Assembly: GCF_051014445.1 (NCBI RefSeq)
Contig: NC_135134.1
Span: 28,089,672-28,153,671 of the forward strand
Length of the DNA: 64,000 nucleotides
From: Colletes latitarsis
Taxonomy: Eukaryota > Arthropoda > Insecta > Hymenoptera > Colletidae
Reading direction: 5' to 3'
Shown here in pieces: positions 50,230-62,170 of this stretch (within the stretch, counting starts at the first letter, position 1; each line of letters starts with the position of its first letter). The notes beneath the pieces are model-generated. The model was not told where the DNA came from, did not search any database, and saw only the letters and a list, made by a program, of their open reading frames with translations. The position numbers were made by a program, and so were the translations under genes.

Positions 50230-52592
50230 GAAATATGCGAAAGTATGGGTCTGATGAGGGCTAATCCTAGACCTAACCCAGACCTAACATGCGTTATCCT
50301 CAAAGATATCGATCGAAACCAGGTTTAATCGACTGTTTCAGTGTGGTGCCACATTACTACGTGATCCCAACCAGAAAAAAACCCAGTATCTGTTCAACAA
50401 GTATGTGAAGTATGCGAAAGTATGAGTCTGATGAGGGCTAATCCCAGGTCTCACCTAGATATAACATGCGTTATCCTCTAAAATATTGATCGAAACCAGG
50501 TTGAGTGGACTGTTTCAGTGTGGTACCACACTACTGCGTGATCCAAACCGGAAAAAACCCAGGATCTGTTCAGCAAGTATGTGAAAAATGCGAAAGTATG
50601 AGTCTGATGAGTGAAAATCCCAGACCTGTCGCAGACCTAACTTGCGTTGTCCTCTAAAATATTGATGGAAACCAGGTTTAATTGACTGTTTCAGTGTGGT
50701 ACTACATTACTACGTGATGCAATCCAGAAATAGCCCAGGATCTAGCCATGAAGTATGAGAAATATGCGAAAGTATGAGCCTGATGGGGGCAAATCCTAGA
50801 CCTAACCCAGACCTAACATTCGTTATTCTCTAAAATATTTATCAAGACCAGGTTTAATTGAATGTTTCACTGTGGTACCACATTACTACGTGTTCCAAAC
50901 CAGAGAAAACCCAGGATCCGTTCAACATGTATGTGAAAAACGCGAAAGTATGAGCCTGATGAGGGCAAATCCCAGGCCTAACCTAGACCTAACATGCATT
51001 ATCCTCTAAAATATTGATCCAAACCAGGTTTAATGGACTGTTTCAGTGTGGTACCACATTACTATGTGTTCCAAACCAGAAAAGACCCAGGATCTGTTCA
51101 ACATGTATATTAAAACTGCGAAAGTATGTGTCTGATGAGGGCAAATCCCAGGCCTAACCTAGACCTAACATGCGTTATCTTCTAAAATATCGATCGAATC
51201 CAGGTTTAATGGACTGTTTCAGTGTGGTACCATATTACTACGTGATCCAAACCAGAAAAAGACCAGAATCTGCCCATCAAGTATGAGAAATATGCGAAAG
51301 TATGAGCCTGATGAGAGCAAATCCCAGAACTAACCTAGACCTAACATGAATTATTCTCTAAAATATTGATCGAAACCAGGTTTAATGGACTGTCTCAGTG
51401 TGGTACCACATTACTAGGTGATCCAAGCCAGAAAATACCCAGGATCTGTTCAACTCGAGTGTGACAAACGCGACAGTATGAGCCTGATGAGGGCAAATCC
51501 CCAGACTTATCCCAGACATAACTTGCGTTATCCTCTAAAATATTGATAGAAACCAGGTTTAATTGACAGTTTTAGTGTGGCACCACTTTACTACGTGATC
51601 CAAAGCAGAAAAAACCCTCGATGAGGTCAACATGTATGTTAAAACTGCGAAAGTATGACCCTGACGAGGGCATATCCCAGGCCTAACCCAGACCTAACAT
51701 GCGTTATCCTCTAAAATATTGATCGAAACCAGGGTTAATCGACTGTATCAGTGTGGTACTACATTACTACGTGATCCAATCTAGAAAAAGCCCAGGATCT
51801 AGCCATCAAGTATGAAAAATATGCGATAGTATGAGCCTGATGAGGGCAAATTCTAGACCTATCCCAGACCTAACATGCGTTATCCTCTAAAATATTCATC
51901 GAAACCAGGTTTAATGGGCTGTTTCAGTGTGGTACCACATTACTACGTGATCCAAACCAGAAAAAAACCCAGGATCTTGTCAAGGAGTATGTGAAGTGTG
52001 CGAAAGTATGAGTCTGATGAGGGCAAATCCCAGGCCTAACCTAGACCTAGCATGCGTTATCCTCTAAAATATTTATCAAGACCAGGTTTAATTGAATGTT
52101 TCAGTGTGGTACCACATTACTACGTGATCCAAACCAGAAAGAACACAGGATCCGTTCAACAAGTATGAGAAGAATGCGAAAGTATGAGTCTGATGAGTGA
52201 AAATCCCAGACCTATCCCAGACCTAACATGAGTTATCCTCTAAAATAGTGATTGAAACCAGAGTTAATTTACTGTTTCAGTGTGGTTCTACATTACTAAG
52301 TGATCCAATCCAGAAAAAGCTCAGGATCTAGTCATCAAGTATGAGAAATATGCGAAAGAATGAGCCTGATGAGAGCAAATCCCAGACCTAACCTAGACCT
52401 AACATGTGTTATCCTCAAAAATATTGATCGAAACCAGGTTTAATGGACTGTTTCAGTGTGGTCCCACATTACAACGTGATCCAAACCAGAAACAACCCAG
52501 GATCTGTTCAACAACTATGTGAAAAACGCGAAAGTATGAGCCTGATGAGGGCATATCCCAGACCTATCCTAGACATAACTTGCGTTATCCGC

Positions 52593-54882
52593 TAAAATAT
52601 TGATGGAAACCAGGTTTAATTGACTGTTTCAGTGTGGTACTATATTACAACGTGATGCAATCCAGAAATAGCCCAGGATCTAGCCATGAAGTATGAGAAA
52701 TATGCGAAAGTATGTGTCTGATGAGGGCTAATCCCAGGTCTCACCTAGACATAACATGCGTTTTCCTCTAAAATATTGATCGAAACCAGGTTGAGTGGAC
52801 TGTTTCAGTGTGGTACCACACTACTGCGTGATCCAAACCAGAAAAAACCCAGGATCTGTTCAGCAAGTATGTGAAAAATGCGAAAGTATGAGTCTGATGA
52901 GTGAAAATCCCAGACCTATCGCAGACCTAACTTGCGTTGTCCTCTAAACTATTGATGGAAACCAGGTTCAATTGACTGTTTCAGTGAGGTACTACATTAC
53001 TACGTGATGCAATCCAGAAATAGCCCAGGATCTAGCCATGAATTATGAGAAATATGCGAAAGTATGACCCTGATGAGGGCAAATCCCAGGCCTAACCTAG
53101 ACCTAATTTGCATTATCCTCTAAAATATTGATCGAAACCAGGTTTAATGGACTGCTCCAGTGTGGTACCACATTACTATGTGTTCCAAACCAGAAAAAAC
53201 CCAGGATCTGTTCAAGAAGTATGTGAAAAACGCGAAAGTATGAGCCGGATGAGGGCGAATCCCAGACCTATCCCAGACCTAAATTGCGTTATCCTCTAAA
53301 ATATAGATCGAAACCAGGTTTCATGGACTGTTTCAGTGTGGTACCACTTTACTACGTGATCCAAAGCAGAGAAAACGCTCGATCAGGTCAACATGTATGT
53401 TAAAACTGCGTAAGTATGACCCTGATGAGGGCAAATCCCAAGCCTAACCTAGACCTAATTTGCATTATCCTCTAAAATATTGATCGAAACCAGGTTTAAT
53501 GGACTGTTTCAGTGTGGTACCACATTACAACGTGATCCAAACCAGAAAAAAACCCAGGAGCTGTTCAGCAAGTACGTAAAGAATGCGAAAGTATGTGTCT
53601 GATGAGGGCGAATCCCAGGCCTAACCTAGTCCTAACATGCGTTATCTTCTAAAATATCGATCGAAACCAGGTTTAATGGACTGTTTCAGTGTGGTACCAT
53701 ATTACTTCGTGATCCAAACCAGAAAAAGCCCAGAATCTTTCCATCAAGTATGAGAAATATGCGAAAGTATGAGCCTGATGAGAGCAAATCCCAGAACTAA
53801 CCTAGACCTAACATGAATTATTCTCTAAAATATTGATCGAAACCAGGTTTAATGGACGGTCTCAGTGTGGTACCACATTACTAGGTGATCCAAGCCAGAA
53901 AAAACCCAGGATCTGTTCAACTCGAATGTGAAAAACGCGACAGTATGAGCCTGATGAGGGCAAATCCCCAGACCTATCCCAGACATAACTTGCGTTATCC
54001 TCTAAAATATTGATAGAAACCAGGTTTAATTGACAGTTTTAGTGTGGCACCACTTTACTACGTGATCCAAAGCAGAAAAAACCCTCGATGAGGTCAACAT
54101 GTATGTTAAAACTGCGAAAGTATGACCCTGACGAGGGCATATCCCAGGCCTAACATAGACCTAACATGCGTTATCCTCTAAAATATTGATCGAAACCAGG
54201 GTTAATCGACTGTATCAGTGTGGTACTACATTACTACGTGATCCAATCTAGAAAAAGCCCAGGATCTAGCCATCAAGTATGAAAAATATGCGATAGTATG
54301 AGCCTGATGAGGGCAAATTCTAGACGTATCCCAGACCTAACATGCGTTATCCTCTAAAATATTGATCGAAACCAGGTTTAATGGACTGTTTCAGTGTGGT
54401 ACCACATTACTATGTGTTCCAAACAAGAAAAAACCCAGGATCTGTTCAAGAAGTATGTGAAGTGTGCGAAAGTATGAGTCTGATGAGGGCAAATCCCAGG
54501 CCTAACCTAGACCTAGCATGCGTTATCCTCTAAAATATTTATCAAGACCAGGTTTAATTGAATGTTTCAGTGTGGTACCACATTACTACGTGATCCAAAC
54601 CAGAAAGAACACAGGATCCGTTCAACAAGTATGAGAAATATGCGAAAGAATGAGCCTGATGAGAGCAAATCCCAGACCTAACCTAGACCTAACATGTGTT
54701 ATCCTCAAAAATATTGATCGAAACCAGGTTTAATGGACTGTTTCAGTGTGGTACAACATTAATACGTGATCCAATCCAGAAAGAGCCCAGGATCTAGCCA
54801 TGAAGTATTAGAAATATGCGAAAGTATGAGCCTGATGAGGGCAAATCCCAGGCCTAACCTAGACATGACATGGGTTATCCTC
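52593..54882 (+). repeat. 13-monomer subunit no. 3 (2,290 bp)
   Basis: This subunit sits at the start of the second 8,103-bp unit. It carries ACTGCTCCAG but has CCAGGTTTAATGG and ATGCGTTATCTTC at the sites where subunits 2 and 4 are changed. It shares GCAGAGAAAACGCTC and GCGTTTTCCTC with the partial subunit at about 60696-61790. Confidence 0.88.
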
Positions 54883-57172
54883 TAAAATATTGATGGAAAC
54901 CAGGTTTAATTGACTGTTTCAGTGTGGTACTACATTACTACGTGATGCAATCCAGAAATAGCCCAGGATCTAGCCATGAAGTATGAGAAATATGCGAAAG
55001 TATGTGTCTGATGAGGGCTAATCCCAGGTCTCACCTAGACATAACATGCGTTATCCTCTAAAATATTGATCGAAACCAGGTTGAGTGGACTGTTTCAGTG
55101 TGGTACCACACTACTGCGTGATCCAAACCAGAAAAAACCCAGGATCTGTTCAGCAAGTATGTGAAAAATGCGAAAGTATGAGTCTGATGAGTGAAAATCC
55201 CAGACCTATCGCAGACCTAACTTGCGTTGTCCTCTAAACTATTGATGGAAACCAGGTTCAATTGACTGTTTCAGTGAGGTACTACATTACTACGTGATGC
55301 AATCCAGAAATAGCCCAGGATCTAGCCATGAATTATGAGAAATATGCGAAAGTATGACCCTGATGAGGGCAAATCCCAGGCCTAACCTAGACCTAATTTG
55401 CATTATCCTCTAAAATATTGATCGAAACCAGAATTAATGGACTGCTCCAGTGTGGTACCACATTACTATGTGTTCCAAACCAGAAAAAACCCAGGATCTG
55501 TTCAAGAAGTATGTGAAAAACGCGAAAGTATGAGCCGGATGAGGGCGAATCCCAGACCTATCCCAGACCTAAATTGCGTTATCCTCTAAAATATAGATCG
55601 AAACCAGGTTTCATGGACTGTTTCAGTGTGGTACCACTTTACTACGTGATCCAAAGCAGAAAAAACGCTCGATCAGGTCAACATGTATGTTAAAACTGCG
55701 TAAGTATGACCCTGATGAGGGCAAATCCCAAGCCTAACCTAGACCTAATTTGCATTATCCTCTAAAATATTGATCGAAACCAGGTTTAATGGACTGTTTC
55801 AGTGTGGTACCACATTACAACGTGATCCAAACCAGAAAAAAACCCAGGAGCTGTTCAGCAAGTACGTAAAGAATGCGAAAGTATGTGTCTGATGAGGGCG
55901 AATCCCAGGCCTAACCTAGTCCTAACATGCGCTATCTTCTAAAATATCGATCGAAACCAGGTTTAATGGACTGTTTCAGTGTGGTACCATATTACTTCGT
56001 GATCCAAACCAGAAAAAGCCCAGAATCTTTCCATCAAGTATGAGAAATATGCGAAAGTATGAGCCTGATGAGAGCAAATCCCAGAACTAACCTAGACCTA
56101 ACATGAATTATTCTCTAAAATATTGATCGAAACCAGGTTTAATGGACGGTCTCAGTGTGGTACCACATTACTAGGTGATCCAAGCCAGAAAAAACCCAGG
56201 ATCTGTTCAACTCGAATGTGAAAAACGCGACAGTATGAGCCTGATGAGGGCAAATCCCCAGACCTATCCCAGACATAACTTGCGTTATCCTCTAAAATAT
56301 TGATAGAAACCAGGTTTAATTGACAGTTTTAGTGTGGCACCACTTTACTACGTGATCCAAAGCAGAAAAAACCCTCGATGAGGTCAACATGTATGTTAAA
56401 ACTGCGAAAGTATGACCCTGACGAGGGCATATCCCAGGCCTAACATAGACCTAACATGCGTTATCCTCTAAAATATTGATCGAAACCAGGGTTAATCGAC
56501 TGTATCAGTGTGGTACTACATTACTACGTGATCCAATCTAGAAAAAGCCCAGGATCTAGCCATCAAGTATGAAAAATATGCGATAGTATGAGCCTGATGA
56601 GGGCAAATTCTAGACGTATCCCAGACCTAACATGCGTTATCCTCTAAAATATTGATCGAAACCAGGTTTAATGGACTGTTTCAGTGTGGTACCACATTAC
56701 TATGTGTTCCAAACAAGAAAAAACCCAGGATCTGTTCAAGAAGTATGTGAAGTGTGCGAAAGTATGAGTCTGATGAGGGCAAATCCCAGGCCTAACCTAG
56801 ACCTAGCATGCGTTATCCTCTAAAATATTTATCAAGACCAGGTTTAATTGAATGTTTCAGTGTGGTACCACATTACTACGTGATCCAAACCAGAAAGAAC
56901 ACAGGATCCGTTCAACAAGTATGAGAAATATGCGAAAGAATGAGCCTGATGAGAGCAAATCCCAGACCTAACCTAGACCTAACATGTGTTATCCTCAAAA
57001 ATATTGATCGAAACCAGGTTTAATGGACTGTTTCAGTGTGGTACAACATTAATACGTGATCCAATCCAGAAAGAGCCCAGGATCTAGCCATGAAGTATTA
57101 GAAATATGCGAAAGTATGAGCCTGATGAGGGCAAATCCCAGGCCTAACCTAGACATGACATGGGTTATCCTC
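54883..57172 (+). repeat. 13-monomer subunit no. 4 (2,290 bp)
   Basis: This is in tandem with subunit 3. GGTTGAGTGG is at 52789 and 55079, and TGGGTTATCC at 54871 and 57161. It shares CCAGAATTAATGG and ATGCGCTATCTTC with subunit 2, as expected if both were copied together in the 8,103-bp duplication. Confidence 0.88.
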
Positions 57173-60100
57173 TAAAATATTGATGGAAACCAGGTTTAAT
57201 TGACTGTTTCAGTGTGGTACTACATTACTACGTGATGCAATCCAGAAATAGCCCAGGATCTAGCCATGAAGTATGAGAAATATGCGAAAGTATGAGCCTG
57301 ATGAGGGCAAATCCTAGACCTAACCCAGACCTAACATGCGTTATCCTCAAAGATATTGATCGAAACCAGGTTTAATGGACTGTTTCAGTGTGGTACCACA
57401 TTACTACGTGATCCGAATCAGAAAAAACCCAGGATCTGTTCAACAAGTATGTGAAAAACGCGAAAGTATGAGCCTGATGAGGGCATATCCCAGACCTATC
57501 CTAGACATAACTTGCGTTATCCGCTAAAATATTGATGGAAACCAGGTTTAATCGACTGTTTCAGTGTGGTACTACATTACTACGTGATGCAATCCAGAAA
57601 TAGCCCAGGATCTAGCCATGAAGTATGAGAAATATGCGAAAGTATGAGCCTGATGAGGGCAAATCCTAGACCTAACCCAGACCTAACATTCGTTATTCTC
57701 TAAAATATTTATCAAGACCAGGTTTAATTGAATGTTTCACTGTGGTACCACATTACTACGTGTTCCAAACCAGAGAAAACCCAGGATCCGTTCAACATGT
57801 ATGTGAAAAACGCGAAAGTATGAGCCTGATGAGGGCAAATCCCAGGCCTAACCTAGACCTAACATGCATTATCCTCTAAAATATTGATGGAAACCAGGTT
57901 TAATTGACTGTTTCAGTGTGGTACTACATTACTACGTGATGCAATCCAGAAATAGCCCAGGATCTAGCCATGAAGTATGAGAAATATGCGAAAGTATGAG
58001 CCTGATGAGGGCAAATCCTAGACCTAACCCAGACCTAACATGCGTTATCCTCAAAGATATTGATCGAAACCAGGTTTAATGGACTGTTTCAGTGTGGTAC
58101 CACATTACTACGTGATCCGAATCAGAAAAAACCCAGGATCTGTTCAACAAGTATGTGAAAAACGCGAAAGTATGAGCCTGATGAGGGCATATCCCAGACC
58201 TATCCTAGACATAACTTGCGTTATCCGCTAAAATATTGATGGAAACCAGGTTTAATCGACTGTTTCAGTGTGGTACTACATTACTACGTGATGCAATCCA
58301 GAAATAGCCCAGGATCTAGCCATGAAGTATTAGAAATATGCGAAAGTATGGGTCTGATGAGGGCTAATCCTAGACCTAACCCAGACCTAACATGCGTTAT
58401 CCTCAAAGATATCGATCGAAACCAGGTTTAATCGACTGTTTCAGTGTGGTGCCACATTACTACGTGATCCCAACCAGAAAAAAACCCAGTATCTGTTCAA
58501 CAAGTATGTGAAGTATGCGAAAGTATGAGTCTGATGAGGGCTAATCCCAGGTCTCACCTAGATATAACATGCGTTATCCTCTAAAATATTGATCGAAACC
58601 AGGTTGAGTGGACTGTTTCAGTGTGGTACCACACTACTGCGTGATCCAAACCGGAAAAAACCCAGGATCTGTTCAGCAAGTATGTGAAAAATGCGAAAGT
58701 ATGAGTCTGATGAGTGAAAATCCCAGACCTGTCGCAGACCTAACTTGCGTTGTCCTCTAAAATATTGATGGAAACCAGGTTTAATTGACTGTTTCAGTGT
58801 GGTACTACATTACTACGTGATGCAATCCAGAAATAGCCCAGGATCTAGCCATGAAGTATGAGAAATATGCGAAAGTATGAGCCTGATGGGGGCAAATCCT
58901 AGACCTAACCCAGACCTAACATTCGTTATTCTCTAAAATATTTATCAAGACCAGGTTTAATTGAATGTTTCACTGTGGTACCACATTACTACGTGTTCCA
59001 AACCAGAGAAAACCCAGGATCCGTTCAACATGTATGTGAAAAACGCGAAAGTATGAGCCTGATGAGGGCAAATCCCAGGCCTAACCTAGACCTAACATGC
59101 ATTATCCTCTAAAATATTGATCCAAACCAGGTTTAATGGACTGTTTCAGTGTGGTACCACATTACTATGTGTTCCAAACCAGAAAAGACCCAGGATCTGT
59201 TCAACATGTATATTAAAACTGCGAAAGTATGTGTCTGATGAGGGCAAATCCCAGGCCTAACCTAGACCTAACATGCGTTATCTTCTAAAATATCGATCGA
59301 ATCCAGGTTTAATGGACTGTTTCAGTGTGGTACCATATTACTACGTGATCCAAACCAGAAAAAGACCAGAATCTGCCCATCAAGTATGAGAAATATGCGA
59401 AAGTATGAGCCTGATGAGAGCAAATCCCAGAACTAACCTAGACCTAACATGAATTATTCTCTAAAATATTGATCGAAACCAGGTTTAATGGACTGTCTCA
59501 GTGTGGTACCACATTACTAGGTGATCCAAGCCAGAAAATACCCAGGATCTGTTCAACTCGAGTGTGACAAACGCGACAGTATGAGCCTGATGAGGGCAAA
59601 TCCCCAGACTTATCCCAGACATAACTTGCGTTATCCTCTAAAATATTGATAGAAACCAGGTTTAATTGACAGTTTTAGTGTGGCACCACTTTACTACGTG
59701 ATCCAAAGCAGAAAAAACCCTCGATGAGGTCAACATGTATGTTAAAACTGCGAAAGTATGACCCTGACGAGGGCATATCCCAGGCCTAACCCAGACCTAA
59801 CATGCGTTATCCTCTAAAATATTGATCGAAACCAGGGTTAATCGACTGTATCAGTGTGGTACTACATTACTACGTGATCCAATCTAGAAAAAGCCCAGGA
59901 TCTAGCCATCAAGTATGAAAAATATGCGATAGTATGAGCCTGATGAGGGCAAATTCTAGACCTATCCCAGACCTAACATGCGTTATCCTCTAAAATATTC
60001 ATCGAAACCAGGTTTAATGGGCTGTTTCAGTGTGGTACCACATTACTACGTGATCCAAACCAGAAAAAAACCCAGGATCTTGTCAAGGAGTATGTGAAGT

Positions 60101-60667
60101 GTGCGAAAGTATGAGTCTGATGAGGGCAAATCCCAGGCCTAACCTAGACCTAGCATGCGTTATCCTCTAAAATATTTATCAAGACCAGGTTTAATTGAAT
60201 GTTTCAGTGTGGTACCACATTACTACGTGATCCAAACCAGAAAGAACACAGGATCCGTTCAACAAGTATGAGAAGAATGCGAAAGTATGAGTCTGATGAG
60301 TGAAAATCCCAGACCTATCCCAGACCTAACATGAGTTATCCTCTAAAATAGTGATTGAAACCAGAGTTAATTTACTGTTTCAGTGTGGTTCTACATTACT
60401 AAGTGATCCAATCCAGAAAAAGCTCAGGATCTAGTCATCAAGTATGAGAAATATGCGAAAGAATGAGCCTGATGAGAGCAAATCCCAGACCTAACCTAGA
60501 CCTAACATGTGTTATCCTCAAAAATATTGATCGAAACCAGGTTTAATGGACTGTTTCAGTGTGGTCCCACATTACAACGTGATCCAAACCAGAAACAACC
60601 CAGGATCTGTTCAACAACTATGTGAAAAACGCGAAAGTATGAGCCTGATGAGGGCATATCCCAGACC

Positions 60668-61790
60668 TATCCTAGACATAACTTGCGTTATCCGCTAAAA
60701 TATTGATGGAAACCAGGTTTAATTGACTGTTTCAGTGTGGTACTATATTACAACGTGATGCAATCCAGAAATAGCCCAGGATCTAGCCATGAAGTATGAG
60801 AAATATGCGAAAGTATGTGTCTGATGAGGGCTAATCCCAGGTCTCACCTAGACATAACATGCGTTTTCCTCTAAAATATTGATCGAAACCAGGTTGAGTG
60901 GACTGTTTCAGTGTGGTACCACACTACTGCGTGATCCAAACCAGAAAAAACCCAGGATCTGTTCAGCAAGTATGTGAAAAATGCGAAAGTATGAGTCTGA
61001 TGAGTGAAAATCCCAGACCTATCGCAGACCTAACTTGCGTTGTCCTCTAAACTATTGATGGAAACCAGGTTCAATTGACTGTTTCAGTGAGGTACTACAT
61101 TACTACGTGATGCAATCCAGAAATAGCCCAGGATCTAGCCATGAATTATGAGAAATATGCGAAAGTATGACCCTGATGAGGGCAAATCCCAGGCCTAACC
61201 TAGACCTAATTTGCATTATCCTCTAAAATATTGATCGAAACCAGGTTTAATGGACTGCTCCAGTGTGGTACCACATTACTATGTGTTCCAAACCAGAAAA
61301 AACCCAGGATCTGTTCAAGAAGTATGTGAAAAACGCGAAAGTATGAGCCGGATGAGGGCGAATCCCAGACCTATCCCAGACCTAAATTGCGTTATCCTCT
61401 AAAATATAGATCGAAACCAGGTTTCATGGACTGTTTCAGTGTGGTACCACTTTACTACGTGATCCAAAGCAGAGAAAACGCTCGATCAGGTCAACATGTA
61501 TGTTAAAACTGCGTAAGTATGACCCTGATGAGGGCAAATCCCAAGCCTAACCTAGACCTAATTTGCATTATCCTCTAAAATATTGATCGAAACCAGGTTT
61601 AATGGACTGTTTCAGTGTGGTACCACATTACAACGTGATCCAAACCAGAAAAAAACCCAGGAGCTGTTCAGCAAGTACGTAAAGAATGCGAAAGTATGTG
61701 TCTGATGAGGGCGAATCCCAGGCCTAACCTAGTCCTAACATGCGTTATCTTCTAAAATATCGATCGAAACCAGGTTTAATGGACTGTTTC
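60668..61790 (+). repeat. 46-monomer higher-order repeat, copy 3, truncated
   Basis: This matches 52565-53687 at shift 8,103 bp, including copy-2-specific variants (GCGTTTTCCTC, GCAGAGAAAACGCTC, ACAACGTGATGC). The unit breaks off at about 61790-61800, where the sequence jumps ahead by one monomer relative to its template. Confidence 0.88.
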
Positions 61791-62170
61791 AGTGTGGTAC
61801 CACATTACTAGGTGATCCAAGCCAGAAAAAACCCAGGATCTGTTCAACTCGAATGTGAAAAACGCGACAGTATGAGCCTGATGAGGGCAAATCCCCAGAC
61901 CTATCCCAGACATAACTTGCGTTATCCTCTAAAATATTGATAGAAACCAGGTTTAATTGACAGTTTTAGTGTGGCACCACTTTACTACGTGATCCAAAGC
62001 AGAAAAAACCCAGGATCTTGTCAAGGAGTATGTGAAGTGTGCGAAAGTATGAGTCTGATGAGGGCAAATCCCAGGCCTAACCTAGACCTAGCATGCGTTA
62101 TCCTCTAAAATATTTATCAAGACCAGGTTTAATTGAATGTTTCAGTGTGGTACCACATTACTACGTGATC
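61785..62170 (+). repeat. Mosaic recombination scar: three template switches
   Basis: Up to about 61790 the sequence follows copy 2 of the large unit at shift 8,103. From about 61808 (CTAGGTGATCC) it follows the same template at shift 7,927, exactly one monomer less. At about 62005 it switches again, from AAAGCAGAAAAAACCC to GGATCTTGTCAAGGAG, which matches 60068 onward at shift 1,938 (11 monomers). At about 62168 it switches to ATCCGAATCAG, which matches 57411 at shift 4,757 (27 monomers). All joins keep the monomer register. Confidence 0.85.

Larger units (their letters stand above)
44462..52564 (+). repeat. 46-monomer higher-order repeat, copy 1 (8,103 bp)
   Basis: Landmarks repeat at an exact shift of 8,103 bp: TGGGTTATCC at 46768 and 54871 and at 49058 and 57161, GGTTGAGTGG at 46976 and 55079, 50499 and 58602, 52789 and 60892, TCACCTAGAT at 50451 and 58554, and GAGTTAATTT at 52261 and 60364. 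The unit is 46 x 176.15 bp and contains two 13-monomer subunits followed by a 20-monomer linker. Differences from copy 2 cluster in the first 2.3 kb; the rest looks almost identical. Confidence 0.92.
52565..60667 (+). repeat. 46-monomer higher-order repeat, copy 2 (8,103 bp)
   Basis: This copy directly follows copy 1 with no spacer. Sampled differences are single bases, for example GGATCCGTTC here at 57783 against GGAACCGTTC at 49680. Its first 13-monomer subunit (about 52593-54882) is closer to the second subunit of copy 1 (ACTGCTCCAG, CTAAACTATTG, GCCGGATGAGG, ATATAGATCG) than to the first. Confidence 0.92.
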
